This document shows, one piece after another, positions 55,081-64,000 of a DNA stretch of 64,000 nt. Location of the stretch: NCBI RefSeq assembly GCF_047123305.1, contig NZ_CP138918.1:434001-498000 (forward strand). Direction: 5' to 3'. How positions within the stretch are numbered: the stretch's first letter is position 1; each line of letters starts with the position of its first letter. The notes beneath the pieces were generated by a model. That model made no database searches, was not told the origin of the DNA, and was given only the letters and a program-made list of their open reading frames with translations. This DNA is from Thalassobius sp047123305. GTDB taxonomy: Bacteria; Pseudomonadota; Alphaproteobacteria; Rhodobacterales; Rhodobacteraceae. The translations under genes were made by a program, and so were the position numbers.

Positions 55081-55920
55081 ATGGCCTATAAATCATTGTT
55101 TTCCGTGCTGACCGACCCCGCATTGATCCCCGGTCTTCTGGATCAATCCACCACCTTGGCGCGCAAATATGACGCACATGTCGAAGCCCTCTGTCTGGGC
55201 GTGGACCGCACCCAGACCGGCTATTACTACGCTGGGGCCAATGCTTTGGTGCTGCAGGAAACCCTGACCCGCGCCCATGAGGAAGCCGACCATCTAGAGG
55301 CAGAGGCGAGCCGCATTCTGGGGGCGCAGGATGTGCGCTGGGGCACCGACAGCGGCGTTGCTCAACTGGCGGACATCGGCCGCCATGTCGCTGCGCACGC
55401 CCGTTTCAGCGATCTGGTCATCCTGCCGCAGCCCTATGGCGAGGACCGCAGCGCCGAACTGGAACCGGTGTTGGAGGCCGCCCTGTTTGAAGGCCGCGTG
55501 CCCGTACTGGTGCAGCCCAAGGACAACGCCGTGCTGCTCAGCCCGAAATCTGTGCTTGTCGCGTGGAATGAATCGCCGGAATGTCTGGCCGCCGTGCGTG
55601 CCGCCCTGCCCTTCCTGCGCGAAGCCGAGGCGGTGCGGGTGGTGGTGATCGATCCGCCGACCCACGGGCCAAACCGGTCAGATCCCGGTGGGCTCTTGTC
55701 ACAATACCTGGCCCGACAGGGCGTGCGGGTGGAAATCGACGTGCTGTCAAAAACCCTGCCCCGCGTGGCCGAGGTCATCCTGCGCCATGCCGTGGACACT
55801 AAATCCGACATGGTGGTGATGGGGGCCTATGGTCATTCGCGATTCCGCGAGGCAATTCTGGGGGGCGCAACCCGCGACATGCTGGAAATGTGCCCGCTGC
55901 CGGTACTGATGGCGCATTAA
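55081..55920 (+). CDS. Universal stress protein (tandem Usp domains)
   Basis: A 279-aa cytoplasmic protein with two Usp-like halves; the first begins MAYKSLFSVLTDPALIPGLL and the second near residue 157 (KSVLVAWNESPECLAAVRAA). The ATP-binding-type G-x2-G-x9-G-S/T is seen as MGAYGHSRFREAILGGATRD. Divergent from ccoN with its own FnrL box, so expression should rise with oxygen limitation. Usp genes beside fnrL/cco clusters are common in this order; molecular function is unclear. Confidence 0.9.
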   Translation: MAYKSLFSVLTDPALIPGLLDQSTTLARKYDAHVEALCLGVDRTQTGYYYAGANALVLQETLTRAHEEADHLEAEASRILGAQDVRWGTDSGVAQLADIGRHVAAHARFSDLVILPQPYGEDRSAELEPVLEAALFEGRVPVLVQPKDNAVLLSPKSVLVAWNESPECLAAVRAALPFLREAEAVRVVVIDPPTHGPNRSDPGGLLSQYLARQGVRVEIDVLSKTLPRVAEVILRHAVDTKSDMVVMGAYGHSRFREAILGGATRDMLEMCPLPVLMAH

Positions 55921-55937
55921 CCAGGCCACCAGCTGTG

Positions 55938-55973
55938 GAAACGAAAACAGGCGGCGCCGTGGCACCGCCTGTT
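55938..55973 (-). terminator. Rho-independent terminator of fnrL
   Basis: AACAGGCGGTGCC / GGCGCCGCCTGTT stem with a tiny loop, followed on the minus strand by TTCGTTTC, 23 nt after the fnrL stop. It may also slow the convergent uspA transcript. Confidence 0.8.
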
Positions 55974-55995
55974 CAGCATTCAATAGGTAGGGACG

Positions 55996-56742
55996 TCAGG
56001 CAAAAACGCCGCCGTCCGCGTCGTCGCCGGCCTCTTCTATCAACCGGTCCAGATCCGGCACGGTCACGTGGCGTTTGCCCTCCAGCTGGATCACCCCGTC
56101 ACGCTTCAACGCCGAGATCTGACGGCTCACCGTCTCCAGCGTCAGCCCAAGATAATCCGCCATTGCTTCGCGGGTTAGCGGCAGGTCGAACACGACCTGA
56201 CCCTCGGCTGGCCGCAGATGCAGCGTGGCGTCGCGGCGTGCGATGATCGACAGCAGGCTGGCGATTTTTTCCCGCGCGGTCTTGCGCCCCAGCACCAGCA
56301 TCCATTCGCGGGCGGCGTCCAGTTCGTCCAGCGTCATTTCCAACAGACGCTGCGCAATATGCGGCGTCTCCATCATCATCTTTTCAAACGGTTTCTTGCG
56401 GAAACAGCACATCACCAGATCGGTGGTTGCCACCACGTCATAGGCCGAGCCTTCGCGCCCCGGGCGACCCACGAAATCGCTGGGCAGCAGCAGTCCCACC
56501 ATCTGGGTGCGCCCGTCCTCCATCGTCTGGGTCAGGGTCGCAATGCCCGACACCACCGAGCCGACAAACTCCATCGGATCACCGGACCAGACCACCGTCT
56601 GTCCCGCCTCAAAGCTGCGGTAGTATTTGATCTCATCGAGCTGCTCCAGCTCATCCGTGTCACAACGGGCACAGACCGCCCGATGCCGGATCGGACAATC
56701 GGCACAGTTGTGCTGGTCCTTCAGAAGAGGTTCTTTTAACAT
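55996..56742 (-). CDS. fnrL: Oxygen-sensing Crp/Fnr-type regulator FnrL
   Basis: Global activator of microaerobic genes using an O2-labile [4Fe-4S] cluster. The 248-aa product has N-terminal cluster cysteines (HNCADCPIRHRAVCARCDTD), a further Cys in VMCCFRKKPFEKMM, the cyclic-nucleotide-like barrel, the dimer helix and HTH with recognition helix LGLTLETVSRQISALKRDGV (E-x2-S-R as in FNR). The box at 56757 overlaps its promoter, implying autorepression. Confidence 0.95.
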   Translation of the reverse strand: MLKEPLLKDQHNCADCPIRHRAVCARCDTDELEQLDEIKYYRSFEAGQTVVWSGDPMEFVGSVVSGIATLTQTMEDGRTQMVGLLLPSDFVGRPGREGSAYDVVATTDLVMCCFRKKPFEKMMMETPHIAQRLLEMTLDELDAAREWMLVLGRKTAREKIASLLSIIARRDATLHLRPAEGQVVFDLPLTREAMADYLGLTLETVSRQISALKRDGVIQLEGKRHVTVPDLDRLIEEAGDDADGGVFA

Positions 56743-56756
56743 GTAACCGTTCGCGC

Positions 56757-56770
56757 TTGATCTGGGTCAA
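56757..56770. promoter_or_regulatory. FnrL box between fnrL and hemN
   Basis: TTGAT-CTGG-GTCAA, centred 21 nt before the fnrL start and 37-43 nt before the hemN ATGs. It cannot be a class II activator site for fnrL (start site would fall inside the gene), so repression is likely there, with activation of hemN. Confidence 0.85.
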
Positions 56771-56806
56771 AGTTGATTTGACGTCGTTCTCTTAAAGGCT
56801 ATGCCC

Positions 56807-58162
56807 ATGGAAACGAAAACGCAACTTGCCAAACTGGGACTGTTTGACGCGAAAGTGCCGCGTTACACCTCTTATCCCACGGCCCCTCACTTCTCCAAGG
56901 ACGTGACTGGTTCCGATTATGCTAATTGGATCAGCGCCTTACGTCCCGGCTCGACAATCTCTCTTTACGTGCATGTGCCATTTTGCCGCCGGTTGTGCTG
57001 GTTCTGCGCCTGCCGCACGCAGGGGACACAGAGCGATTCTCCGGTCGCCGCCTATCTGGAAACTCTGAAGGCAGAACTGAAGCTTCTGAAGCAGCAATTG
57101 CCGGAAGGCATCTCTCTGTCACGGTTGCATTGGGGCGGCGGCACACCCACGTTGCTGTCGCCGGAGATGATGAACGATCTGGCCGAGGCCGTTGCAGATG
57201 TGGCGCCTTTTGCGCCCAACGCCGAGTTTTCGGTGGAGATTGACCCCAACGAAATCGACGACGCTCGCCTGAAGGTGCTGGCCGCCGCTGGGATGAACCG
57301 GGCCTCGATCGGGGTGCAGGATTTCGACGATGAGATTCAGCAGACAATTGGCCGGATCCAGAGCTTTGACATCACCCGCGACGCGGTGGACGCGATCCGC
57401 GCACATGGGGTCTATAGCCTGAACGCCGACATCCTGTTCGGCCTGCCGCATCAAAGTCAGGAACGGATCACCGAAAGCGTGCAGAAACTCCTGTCGCTGG
57501 AACCGGACCGCGTGGCGCTATACGGCTACGCCCACGTGCCGTGGATGGCGAAACGGCAGCAGATGATCCCCTCGGACGCGCTGCCAACGCCGCAGGAACG
57601 TCTGGCGCTGTTTGACACCGCGCGGCGGTTGTTCCTGTGGGACAATTACGCCGAGATCGGGATCGACCACTTTGCGGCCCAGGATGATGGGTTGACCATT
57701 GCTCAGAAGGCAGGGCGTCTGCGCCGCAACTTCCAGGGCTATACCGATGACACCTCCGAGGTGCTGATCGGCGTCGGGGCTTCGTCGATTTCGCGGTTTC
57801 CGCAAGGTTTCACCCAAAACGCCCCGGCCACCGGCGCCCATACGGCTGCGATCCGTGACGGGCGTTTCTCGGTCAGCAAGGGCCATCGCTTTACGGCCGA
57901 GGACCGGCTGCGCGGGCGGATCATTGAGATGATCATGTGTGATTTCAAAGTGGATGCGGCGGAACTGCTGGATCAGTTTCGGATCGACAATGCCAGCCTG
58001 CAGGCGATGTTGGATACAGCCGCGCAAGGTTTTGACGGGATGCTGGACCGGCGCAACGGTGACCTGTTCATCCCCGAGGCCGCCCGTCCCCTGACCCGCA
58101 TGATCGCGCGGGCGTTTGACGCCTACGACCTGTCCAAGGCAGGCCATAGTTCCGCGATTTAA
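56807..58162 (+). CDS. hemN: Oxygen-independent coproporphyrinogen III oxidase
   Basis: Radical-SAM enzyme replacing HemF without oxygen. The 451-aa product (METKTQLAKLGLFDAKVPRY) has the cluster motif C-x3-C-x2-C-x-C in PFCRRLCWFCACRTQG, GGGTPTLL, and EIDPNEIDD. Two candidate starts exist, ATG 56801 and ATG 56807; the second has AAAGG at 8 nt and is used, but the first cannot be excluded. Divergent from fnrL, with a shared FnrL box. Confidence 0.95.
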   Translation: METKTQLAKLGLFDAKVPRYTSYPTAPHFSKDVTGSDYANWISALRPGSTISLYVHVPFCRRLCWFCACRTQGTQSDSPVAAYLETLKAELKLLKQQLPEGISLSRLHWGGGTPTLLSPEMMNDLAEAVADVAPFAPNAEFSVEIDPNEIDDARLKVLAAAGMNRASIGVQDFDDEIQQTIGRIQSFDITRDAVDAIRAHGVYSLNADILFGLPHQSQERITESVQKLLSLEPDRVALYGYAHVPWMAKRQQMIPSDALPTPQERLALFDTARRLFLWDNYAEIGIDHFAAQDDGLTIAQKAGRLRRNFQGYTDDTSEVLIGVGASSISRFPQGFTQNAPATGAHTAAIRDGRFSVSKGHRFTAEDRLRGRIIEMIMCDFKVDAAELLDQFRIDNASLQAMLDTAAQGFDGMLDRRNGDLFIPEAARPLTRMIARAFDAYDLSKAGHSSAI

Positions 58163-58170
58163 ACAACAGC

Positions 58171-58194
58171 TGGCGCGGTTCATATCCCGCGCCA
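58171..58194. terminator. Hairpin between convergent hemN and yejF
   Basis: TGGCGCGG-(8 nt)-CCGCGCCA, 8-bp stem in the 39-nt convergent gap. No good U-run on plus; the minus side has TGTTGTTT after AGC. Possible shared terminator. Confidence 0.45.
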
Positions 58195-58201
58195 CTTGCG
58201 C

Positions 58202-59776
58202 CTACATCGTCGCAGCCAGCAGAGTCTTGGCGTAGTCGGTCTGCGGATTGTTGAACAGATCCTCCGCATCGCCAGCTTCCACCACATCGCCCTGTTGCAT
58301 CACGATCATCTTGTGGCTCATCGCCTTCACCACATGCAGGTCGTGGCTGATGAACAAATAGGCCAGCCCGTGTTTCTGCTGCAGCTCCCGCAGCAGGTCC
58401 ACAATCTGCACCTGCACCGTCATATCCAATGCCGAGGTCGGCTCATCCAGCACCACAAGACGCGGGTTCAGGATCATTGCACGGGCGATGGCAATGCGCT
58501 GGCGCTGCCCGCCAGAAAACTCATGCGGGTAACGATCCATCGTGGCCGGGTCGAGCCCCACCTCCTCCATCACAGCCGCCACTTTGGCACGCTGGTCGCC
58601 CTTAGCGTCACTGTGCACCGACAGACCTTCGGCGATGATCTGGGCACAGCTCATGCGCGGTGACAGGCTGCCGAACGGGTCCTGAAACACGATCTGCATG
58701 TCCTTACGCAGCGCCCGCAGTTCTTTGGTGGTGATGTCTCGGATATTGCGGCCCTCAAAGGTGATTGCCCCTTCCGAGCCAATCAGTCGCATGATCGCCA
58801 ACGCCAGCGTGGTCTTGCCCGACCCCGACTCGCCCACGATGCCCAAGGTTTCGCCTGCACGCAGCGAAAGGTTCGCCCCATTCACCGCCTTCACGTGACC
58901 AACGGTGCGTTTGAAGAAACCCCGCTGAATCGGGAACCAGATCCGCAGCTGATCCGTTGTCAGGATCGTGTCCGCGCCCTCCGGCACCGGGGCTGGCACT
59001 CCACCGGCCCGAGCCGACAGCAGTTTCTGCGTATAGGCGTGCTGCGGGTTGCCGAAGACCTCTGCCGTGGGGCCGGCTTCGACAATCTCCCCGTCTTTCA
59101 TGACACAGACCTTATCGGCCAGCTTCTGCACAATGCCAAGGTCATGGGTGATGAACAACAGCCCCATATTCTCGCTTTTCTTCAGCTCAACCAACAGGTC
59201 CAGAATCTGCGCCTGAATGGTCACATCCAGCGCCGTTGTTGGCTCATCCGCAATCAGAATGTCAGGCTTGTTGGCCAGCGCCATTGCAATCATCACCCGC
59301 TGACGTTGGCCGCCGGACAGCTGATGCGGATAGGCGTTCAGACGGTTTTCAGCGTCGCGAATGCCGACTTTTTCCAGCAGTTCCAACACCCGTTCGCGCG
59401 CGTCCTCCGCCGCGATGCCCTGATGCAGCACCAGCGACTCGCTCAGCTGTTTTTCAATCGTGTGCAGCGGGTTGAGCGAGGTCATCGGCTCTTGGAAGAT
59501 GAAGGAAATGTCATTGCCGCGGACACGCTGCAATTCGGCCTCTGAGGCTCCGATCATTTCAGCCCCATCATAGGTGACAGAGCCACCAACAGTGGCGTTT
59601 TCCCCCAGCAGAGATACGGTCGACATGGCCGTCACCGACTTGCCCGAGCCGCTTTCGCCCACCAGGGCAACGGTTTCGCCACGATCTACGGTAAAGGACA
59701 CGCCTTTCACCGCCATGTTGACCTTCCCTTCCTGCCGGAAGCTGACGGTCAGGTCTTTGACCTCAAGAATGCTCAT
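58202..59776 (-). CDS. yejF: Oligopeptide ABC transporter, dual ATP-binding protein (YejF-like)
   Basis: Energises peptide import. The 524-aa protein has two complete ABC domains: first with Walker A GESGSGKSVT, signature LSGGQRQR; second (from about residue 270) with GESGSGKTTL, FSGGQRQR and LVVLDEPTSALD. This fused form is typical of YejF. Its start overlaps the yejE stop by 4 nt. Last gene of yejABEF. Confidence 0.93.
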   Translation of the reverse strand: MSILEVKDLTVSFRQEGKVNMAVKGVSFTVDRGETVALVGESGSGKSVTAMSTVSLLGENATVGGSVTYDGAEMIGASEAELQRVRGNDISFIFQEPMTSLNPLHTIEKQLSESLVLHQGIAAEDARERVLELLEKVGIRDAENRLNAYPHQLSGGQRQRVMIAMALANKPDILIADEPTTALDVTIQAQILDLLVELKKSENMGLLFITHDLGIVQKLADKVCVMKDGEIVEAGPTAEVFGNPQHAYTQKLLSARAGGVPAPVPEGADTILTTDQLRIWFPIQRGFFKRTVGHVKAVNGANLSLRAGETLGIVGESGSGKTTLALAIMRLIGSEGAITFEGRNIRDITTKELRALRKDMQIVFQDPFGSLSPRMSCAQIIAEGLSVHSDAKGDQRAKVAAVMEEVGLDPATMDRYPHEFSGGQRQRIAIARAMILNPRLVVLDEPTSALDMTVQVQIVDLLRELQQKHGLAYLFISHDLHVVKAMSHKMIVMQQGDVVEAGDAEDLFNNPQTDYAKTLLAATM

Positions 59777-60891
59777 TGGAAGGTTTTCCTTGGATCAAAG
59801 GCATCGCGCACCCCTTCAAAGATGAAGACAAGGAGCGACAGCATGATGGCGAAGACAAAGAAGGCGGTGAAGCCCAGCCACGGCGCCTGCAGGTTCTGTT
59901 TCGCCTGGAGCGTCAGTTCGCCCAGCGACGGGGCTGAAGATGGCAGACCAAAACCTAGGAAGTCGAGCCCCGCCAGCGTTGCCAATGTGCCGGTCACGAT
60001 GAAGGGCAGCAGGGTCACCGTGGCCACCATTGCATTGGGCAGCATGTGGCGGAACATAATGGTGACGTTGGAGACGCCAAGCGCCTTGGCGGCACGGACA
60101 TATTCCAGATTACGAGCGCGCAGGAACTCGGCGCGTACGACGCCGACCAGACCAACCCAGCCAAATAGCACGGTGATGAAGACCAGCAGCCAGAAACTTC
60201 GCCCAAGGATCGCAAACAGGATGATAATCACATAAAGCGAAGGCGTGCCGCTCCAGATCTCGATGATGCGCTGGAAGATCAAATCGATCCATCCGCCGAA
60301 ATAGCCCTGCACAGCCCCTGCCGCGATGCCAATGATGCTGGACAGTGTGGTGACGATCAGGGCGAACAGAATGGACAGACGGAAGCCGTAGATCACCCGC
60401 GCCATGACATCGCGCTTGGTGTCATCCGTGCCCAGCCAGTTCTGCGCATTCGGCGGCAGAGGTGCAGCACCGGGGCGGTCCACCTGCGTCTGGTAGTGAT
60501 AGGGGATCAGCGGCCAGAGGGTCCAACCTTTGTGGAACCCTTCAGCGGCATAGCTGCCTGCAGCAATCTGTTCCAGCACCCCTTCGGGATCGTCCCAGCA
60601 ATCCTCCATCCCGCCGGAGCGGATCAGGCACTCAATCTCGGGATCGCTGTATTTCGCTTCGGTCTGGAAATCACCGCCAAAGGTGGTTTCAGGGTAAAAC
60701 GTGCTGACCGGCGAATAGAGTTCACCGCGATAGCTGACAAGGATCGGTTTGTCGTTTGCCACCACCTCGGCGATCAGGGAGATGCCAAACAGGATCGAGA
60801 AGATGATCAGCGACCACAGTGCGCGGCGGTTTTTCTTGAAGTTCGACCAGCGGCGCTGGTTGAGCGGGGACAGTTTCAGTCCAAAGGCCAT
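59773..60891 (-). CDS. yejE: Oligopeptide ABC transporter permease (YejE-like)
   Basis: A 372-aa inner-membrane permease with an N-terminal OppC-type helix and a long periplasmic insert (about residues 45-140), then five helices. The EAA loop is visible as EFLRARNLEYVRAAKALGVS. Pairs with YejB to form the channel. Starts 3 nt after yejB. Confidence 0.93.
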   Translation of the reverse strand: MAFGLKLSPLNQRRWSNFKKNRRALWSLIIFSILFGISLIAEVVANDKPILVSYRGELYSPVSTFYPETTFGGDFQTEAKYSDPEIECLIRSGGMEDCWDDPEGVLEQIAAGSYAAEGFHKGWTLWPLIPYHYQTQVDRPGAAPLPPNAQNWLGTDDTKRDVMARVIYGFRLSILFALIVTTLSSIIGIAAGAVQGYFGGWIDLIFQRIIEIWSGTPSLYVIIILFAILGRSFWLLVFITVLFGWVGLVGVVRAEFLRARNLEYVRAAKALGVSNVTIMFRHMLPNAMVATVTLLPFIVTGTLATLAGLDFLGFGLPSSAPSLGELTLQAKQNLQAPWLGFTAFFVFAIMLSLLVFIFEGVRDAFDPRKTFQ

Positions 60892-60894
60892 GGC

Positions 60895-61980
60895 TTATCC
60901 CTCCCGCTTCTCAAAATCGATGCGCGGATCAACCACCACATACATCAGGTCCGAGATGATCCCGACCACCAGACCGATCAGCCCGAACACAAACAGCGAG
61001 CCAAAGACAATCGGATAGTCGCGTGCCACCGCAGCCTCAAACCCCAGACGGCCCAGACCGTCGAGGCTGAACAGCGTTTCGATGATCAGCGAGCCGCCAA
61101 AGAACACGCCGATAAACACCGCCGGAAACCCTGCGATCACAATCAGCATGGCGTTGCGGAACACATGGCCATAAAGCACCCGTGATTCACTCAACCCCTT
61201 GGCGCGGGCGGTGACGACGTATTGTTTTTTGATCTCATCAAGGAAGCTGTTTTTGGTCAGCAGGGTCAATGTGGCAAAGGCCGAAATTGTAGAGGCCAGC
61301 ACCGGCAGGGTGATGTGCCAGAAATAGTCGATGATCTTGCCAAACCAGCTGAGCTGATCCCAATTGTCCGAGGTCAGACCACGCAGCGGGAAGATCTGCC
61401 AGTAAGAGCCGCCAGCAAACAGCACGATCAACAGGATCGCAAACAGGAAGCCGGGAATGGCGTAGGCCACAATGATCAACCCCGAGGTCCAGGTGTCGAA
61501 CTTGGACCCGTCGCGCACCGCCTTGCGGATGCCCAGCGGGATCGAGACGATATAGGCAATGATGGTCGACCAAAGCCCCAGTGTGATCGAGACCGGCAGC
61601 TTTTCTATCACCAGGTCGATCACCGTCGCCGAGCGGAAGTAACTCTCGCCAAAGTCAAAGCGGATGTAGTTCCACATCATTGACAGGAAACGTTCCAGCG
61701 GCGGCTTGTCGAAGCCGAACTCTTTCTCCAGCTCGGCAATATATTCCGGCGGCAGGCCGCGGGCGCCTTGATAGGTCTCGTCGCCGCCAACATCGCCGCC
61801 CGCCACTTCGCTGCCAGAGCCGTCGAGGCTTTCGAAAACGTTTCCTTCACCCTGTGTCTGGGCGATGATCTGTTCAATTGGACCACCCGGCACAAATTGC
61901 ACCAGCGCGAAGTTGATGATCATGACCCCGAGCAATGTCGGGATCACCAGTAGCAACCGTCGGAGGATATAGGCGCCCAT
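60895..61980 (-). CDS. yejB: Oligopeptide ABC transporter permease (YejB-like)
   Basis: A 361-aa DppB/OppB-type permease, MGAYILRRLLLVIPTLLGVM at the N-terminus, a periplasmic insert (about 35-105), and the EAA loop EIKKQYVVTARAKGLSESRV. Six predicted helices. Lies 7 nt after yejA. Confidence 0.94.
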   Translation of the reverse strand: MGAYILRRLLLVIPTLLGVMIINFALVQFVPGGPIEQIIAQTQGEGNVFESLDGSGSEVAGGDVGGDETYQGARGLPPEYIAELEKEFGFDKPPLERFLSMMWNYIRFDFGESYFRSATVIDLVIEKLPVSITLGLWSTIIAYIVSIPLGIRKAVRDGSKFDTWTSGLIIVAYAIPGFLFAILLIVLFAGGSYWQIFPLRGLTSDNWDQLSWFGKIIDYFWHITLPVLASTISAFATLTLLTKNSFLDEIKKQYVVTARAKGLSESRVLYGHVFRNAMLIVIAGFPAVFIGVFFGGSLIIETLFSLDGLGRLGFEAAVARDYPIVFGSLFVFGLIGLVVGIISDLMYVVVDPRIDFEKREG

Positions 61981-61987
61981 CGCCCCG

Positions 61988-63886
61988 TTACCTCAGCGCG
62001 CCAGCGGCTTTCAACGCTTCGTGTTTCTCCGCGTTGTACCACCAGAAATCCAGCTCACCACGGGCATAGTCAGGCAGTGGCGTCGGGTATTCGAACATGT
62101 CGTAATAGGCCACGGTGTGTTTGGATTTGAACCACTGCGGCACCCAGAACTTTTTGGCCCGCAAAACGCGATCCAGCGCATGAACGGCGGTTTTCAACTC
62201 GGCCTTGGACTGGGCAGCAATGACATGTTCGATCAACGCATCCACAGCGGGATCCGCCACCCCCATGAGATTGCGCGAACTTTCGTCCACCCCTTCAGAG
62301 CCAAACCACTGTTTGAGACCGGTCGACGGCTCCAGTGGCATCCGACCGTTGTGGGTGGTCATGTCGAAATCATACTTGCGCTGACGTTCCCGTTCCTGGG
62401 CGGGGTCCACCCGGTTCAGGCTGGCGTCGATACCCAGACGTTTCAGGTTTTCGACAAACGGCAGGGTGATACGGTCAAAGGCGGGCGAGGAATCGAGGAA
62501 CTCGATGGTCAGCAACTTACCGTCTTTGCGACGCATCCCGTCGTCGCCCACAACCCAGCCGGCCTCATCCAGCAGCGCCGAGGCCTTGCGCAGGTTCTTG
62601 CGGTCGACCTGACGGGTACTGGATACCGGCGGGATCACAGCCTCATCGGTCAGAATGGCAGCCTCCAGTTGACCGGCATCGACCAGCGGCTGCAGCAGCG
62701 CCAGCTCGCCCGCGGAGGGAGCACCAACGGCCTGCAGGTCCGAGTTGCCCCAGAAACTGGTGACGCGATCATAGAGACCGTAGAACAGCGACTCATTGGA
62801 CCATTCGAAGTTAAACATCAGCCCCACCGCCTCGCGGACCCGGATGTCATCAAACAGGTCGCGGCGCAGGTTAAACACGTAGCTCTGCATCAAAGACAGC
62901 GACCCGTCGGGCAATTCTTCTTTCTTAACATGACCGTTCGCAATGCCCGGGAAGTCATACCCAGTGGCCCAGGTTTTTGAGCTGTTTTCGGACCGGAAGG
63001 TATAGGCTCCGGCTTTGAACGCTTCAAAGGCAGCCACACTGTCGCCGAAATATTCCACCCGGATGCTGTCGAAATTGTTGCGGCCCTTGCTGACCGGCAG
63101 GTCCTCAGCCCAATAGTCCGGGTTCCTCTTGTAGACGATGCGGCTGGGGATTTCGTAGCTGTCCAGCGCATAAGCACCGGTGCCCATGATCGGCAGAATG
63201 TTGGCTTCGTCGATCTTGTATTCGTTTTCCTCAATCCAGGACTGTGAGAAAGCCGGCATGCCGCCTGCCAGCCCAATCCGGTCCCGCATCGGGCTGTCGG
63301 GGGAGAAACGGAAACGAACGCGGTGCGTGTCCAGCACCTCAACCTCTTCGACAAATGCCCCAAAGGCAGCGCGGAAGGAGGGCAGACCATCCTTCATAAA
63401 CATATCAAAGGTGAATTTTAGATCCGAGGCCGTCCAGGGGCGGCCATCAGCCATTGTCACGTCATCACGAAGATTGAAGATCACCCAATCGATGGATTCG
63501 GGATATTCCATTGTGGTGCAGAGAAAACAATAAACCGCTGTTGGATCATCCGCGTGGGTGGTCAGTACATCTTCGTGGCCGATGGTGGCCAGGGCACCGG
63601 CGTTTCCCTTGCGGGTATAAAGGTTGAAACTGTCAAACACCCCCAAGGTCCAGATCGCAATCTCACCCCCCTTTGGGGCGTCGGGGTTCACATAGTTCAG
63701 ATGGTCATAGGTCGCCCCGTATCCCAACTCTCCAAAGAAGTTGTAGCCGTGGGTTTCGATGATCGTCTCTTCGGCACCGGCCTGTTGCGCCAGCCCCAGC
63801 AACGCCAGCGCGGTCAGACCGCCGCCAAGCCAATGCAACATATTGGGTCGTTCGACGGGAAGCGCGTGGGGTCTGGATGGTGCCAT
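61988..63886 (-). CDS. yejA: Extracellular peptide-binding protein (YejA-like)
   Basis: Periplasmic solute-binding protein of the yej system, which in E. coli imports microcin C and oligopeptides. The 632-aa product from MAPSRPHALPVERPNMLHWL has a signal segment ending AQQAGAEE (about residue 38) and the SBP family 5 core (GLPSFRAAFGAFVEEVEVLD, MQSYVFNLRRDLFDDIRVRE). Start ATG 63886 follows GGAGG; the in-frame ATG 63901 would contain that site. First gene of yejABEF. Confidence 0.92.
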   Translation of the reverse strand: MAPSRPHALPVERPNMLHWLGGGLTALALLGLAQQAGAEETIIETHGYNFFGELGYGATYDHLNYVNPDAPKGGEIAIWTLGVFDSFNLYTRKGNAGALATIGHEDVLTTHADDPTAVYCFLCTTMEYPESIDWVIFNLRDDVTMADGRPWTASDLKFTFDMFMKDGLPSFRAAFGAFVEEVEVLDTHRVRFRFSPDSPMRDRIGLAGGMPAFSQSWIEENEYKIDEANILPIMGTGAYALDSYEIPSRIVYKRNPDYWAEDLPVSKGRNNFDSIRVEYFGDSVAAFEAFKAGAYTFRSENSSKTWATGYDFPGIANGHVKKEELPDGSLSLMQSYVFNLRRDLFDDIRVREAVGLMFNFEWSNESLFYGLYDRVTSFWGNSDLQAVGAPSAGELALLQPLVDAGQLEAAILTDEAVIPPVSSTRQVDRKNLRKASALLDEAGWVVGDDGMRRKDGKLLTIEFLDSSPAFDRITLPFVENLKRLGIDASLNRVDPAQERERQRKYDFDMTTHNGRMPLEPSTGLKQWFGSEGVDESSRNLMGVADPAVDALIEHVIAAQSKAELKTAVHALDRVLRAKKFWVPQWFKSKHTVAYYDMFEYPTPLPDYARGELDFWWYNAEKHEALKAAGALR

Positions 63887-64000
63887 AATGTGTTCCTCCA
63901 TGTGGGTGGAATGCGTTTTTCGCATTTCGTTCGTTAATTTAAGCTAAATCGACCGGACGGCCACATCAAGCCGCCCCTCACCGCTTTTTGATTGAATTCC
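63887..64000 (-). promoter_or_regulatory. Upstream region of yejABEF
   Basis: 114 nt to the window edge, AT-rich near 63930-63950 (TTAATTTAAGCT). Probably contains the yej promoter; no motif assigned. Confidence 0.35.

Overview
The window is chromosomal DNA of an alphaproteobacterium, almost certainly a Rhodobacterales member of the Roseobacter group (Ruegeria/Phaeobacter/Tritonibacter type). Support: high GC, the protein sequences themselves, the NAD-dependent fds formate dehydrogenase, L-malyl-CoA lyase of the ethylmalonyl-CoA pathway, the ccoNOQP/ccoGHIS plus fnrL/hemN cluster with FnrL boxes, and an intergenic repeat of a kind I associate with this order. Coding density is high. I see no tRNA, rRNA, insertion sequence, prophage or CRISPR array; this is mostly core genome.

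Layout. 1-8.5 kb, all minus strand: the transcription/translation block secE, nusG, rplK, rplA, rplJ, rplL and the first three quarters of rpoB. A VOC protein lies between nusG and rplK, and an unrecognised membrane protein lies between rplA and the rplJ leader. 8.6-16.5 kb: ytoQ, a methyltransferase with a divergent LysR regulator, a LysE exporter, a GNAT gene, pheS-pheT, and a WYL regulator divergent from an epoxide-hydrolase-like gene across a 17-nt palindrome. 17.6-20.2 kb: rpmI-rplT (no infC), a small membrane protein and pyk. 20.3-22.7 kb: four co-directional small-molecule genes (N-formylglutamate amidohydrolase family, CHMI-like tautomerase, DUF1244, DODA-type dioxygenase). 23-26.5 kb: a D-amino-acid module (D-amino-acid transaminase, DMT transporter, DgcA, DgcN). 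26.8-32 kb: mcl1, an AraC regulator, an Lrp/LysE pair, accA and the LysR gene that precedes formate dehydrogenase. 32.1-38 kb: fdsGBA-fdhD-fdsD. As given, fdsA is broken by two +1 homopolymer shifts. 38.1-45.5 kb: a GFA protein, hemF, a degenerate SDR, an RsmC-like methyltransferase, clpS, a HAD hydrolase, an XRE-cupin regulator with a GNAT gene, and a D,D-carboxypeptidase with a SPOR domain. 45.6-58.2 kb: the microaerobic block ccoS-I-H-G, a LysR gene with a tiny divergent ORF, ccoP-Q-O-N, uspA, fnrL and hemN. 58.2-63.9 kb: the yejABEF oligopeptide ABC transporter.

How it fits together. The clearest regulon is FnrL: four TTGA(T/C)-N4-GTCAA boxes sit in front of ccoG, between ccoN and uspA (two), and between fnrL and hemN. 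Oxygen limitation would thus raise the cbb3 oxidase, its copper and assembly factors, a universal stress protein and oxygen-independent haem synthesis; the aerobic counterpart hemF in the same window has no box. The transaminase together with DgcN and DgcA would carry D-amino acids into L-glutamate. No wholly novel system stands out. The best candidates for a second look are the 298-aa membrane protein in the ribosomal cluster, the SDR without its catalytic lysine, the palindromic operators, and the double frameshift in fdsA.
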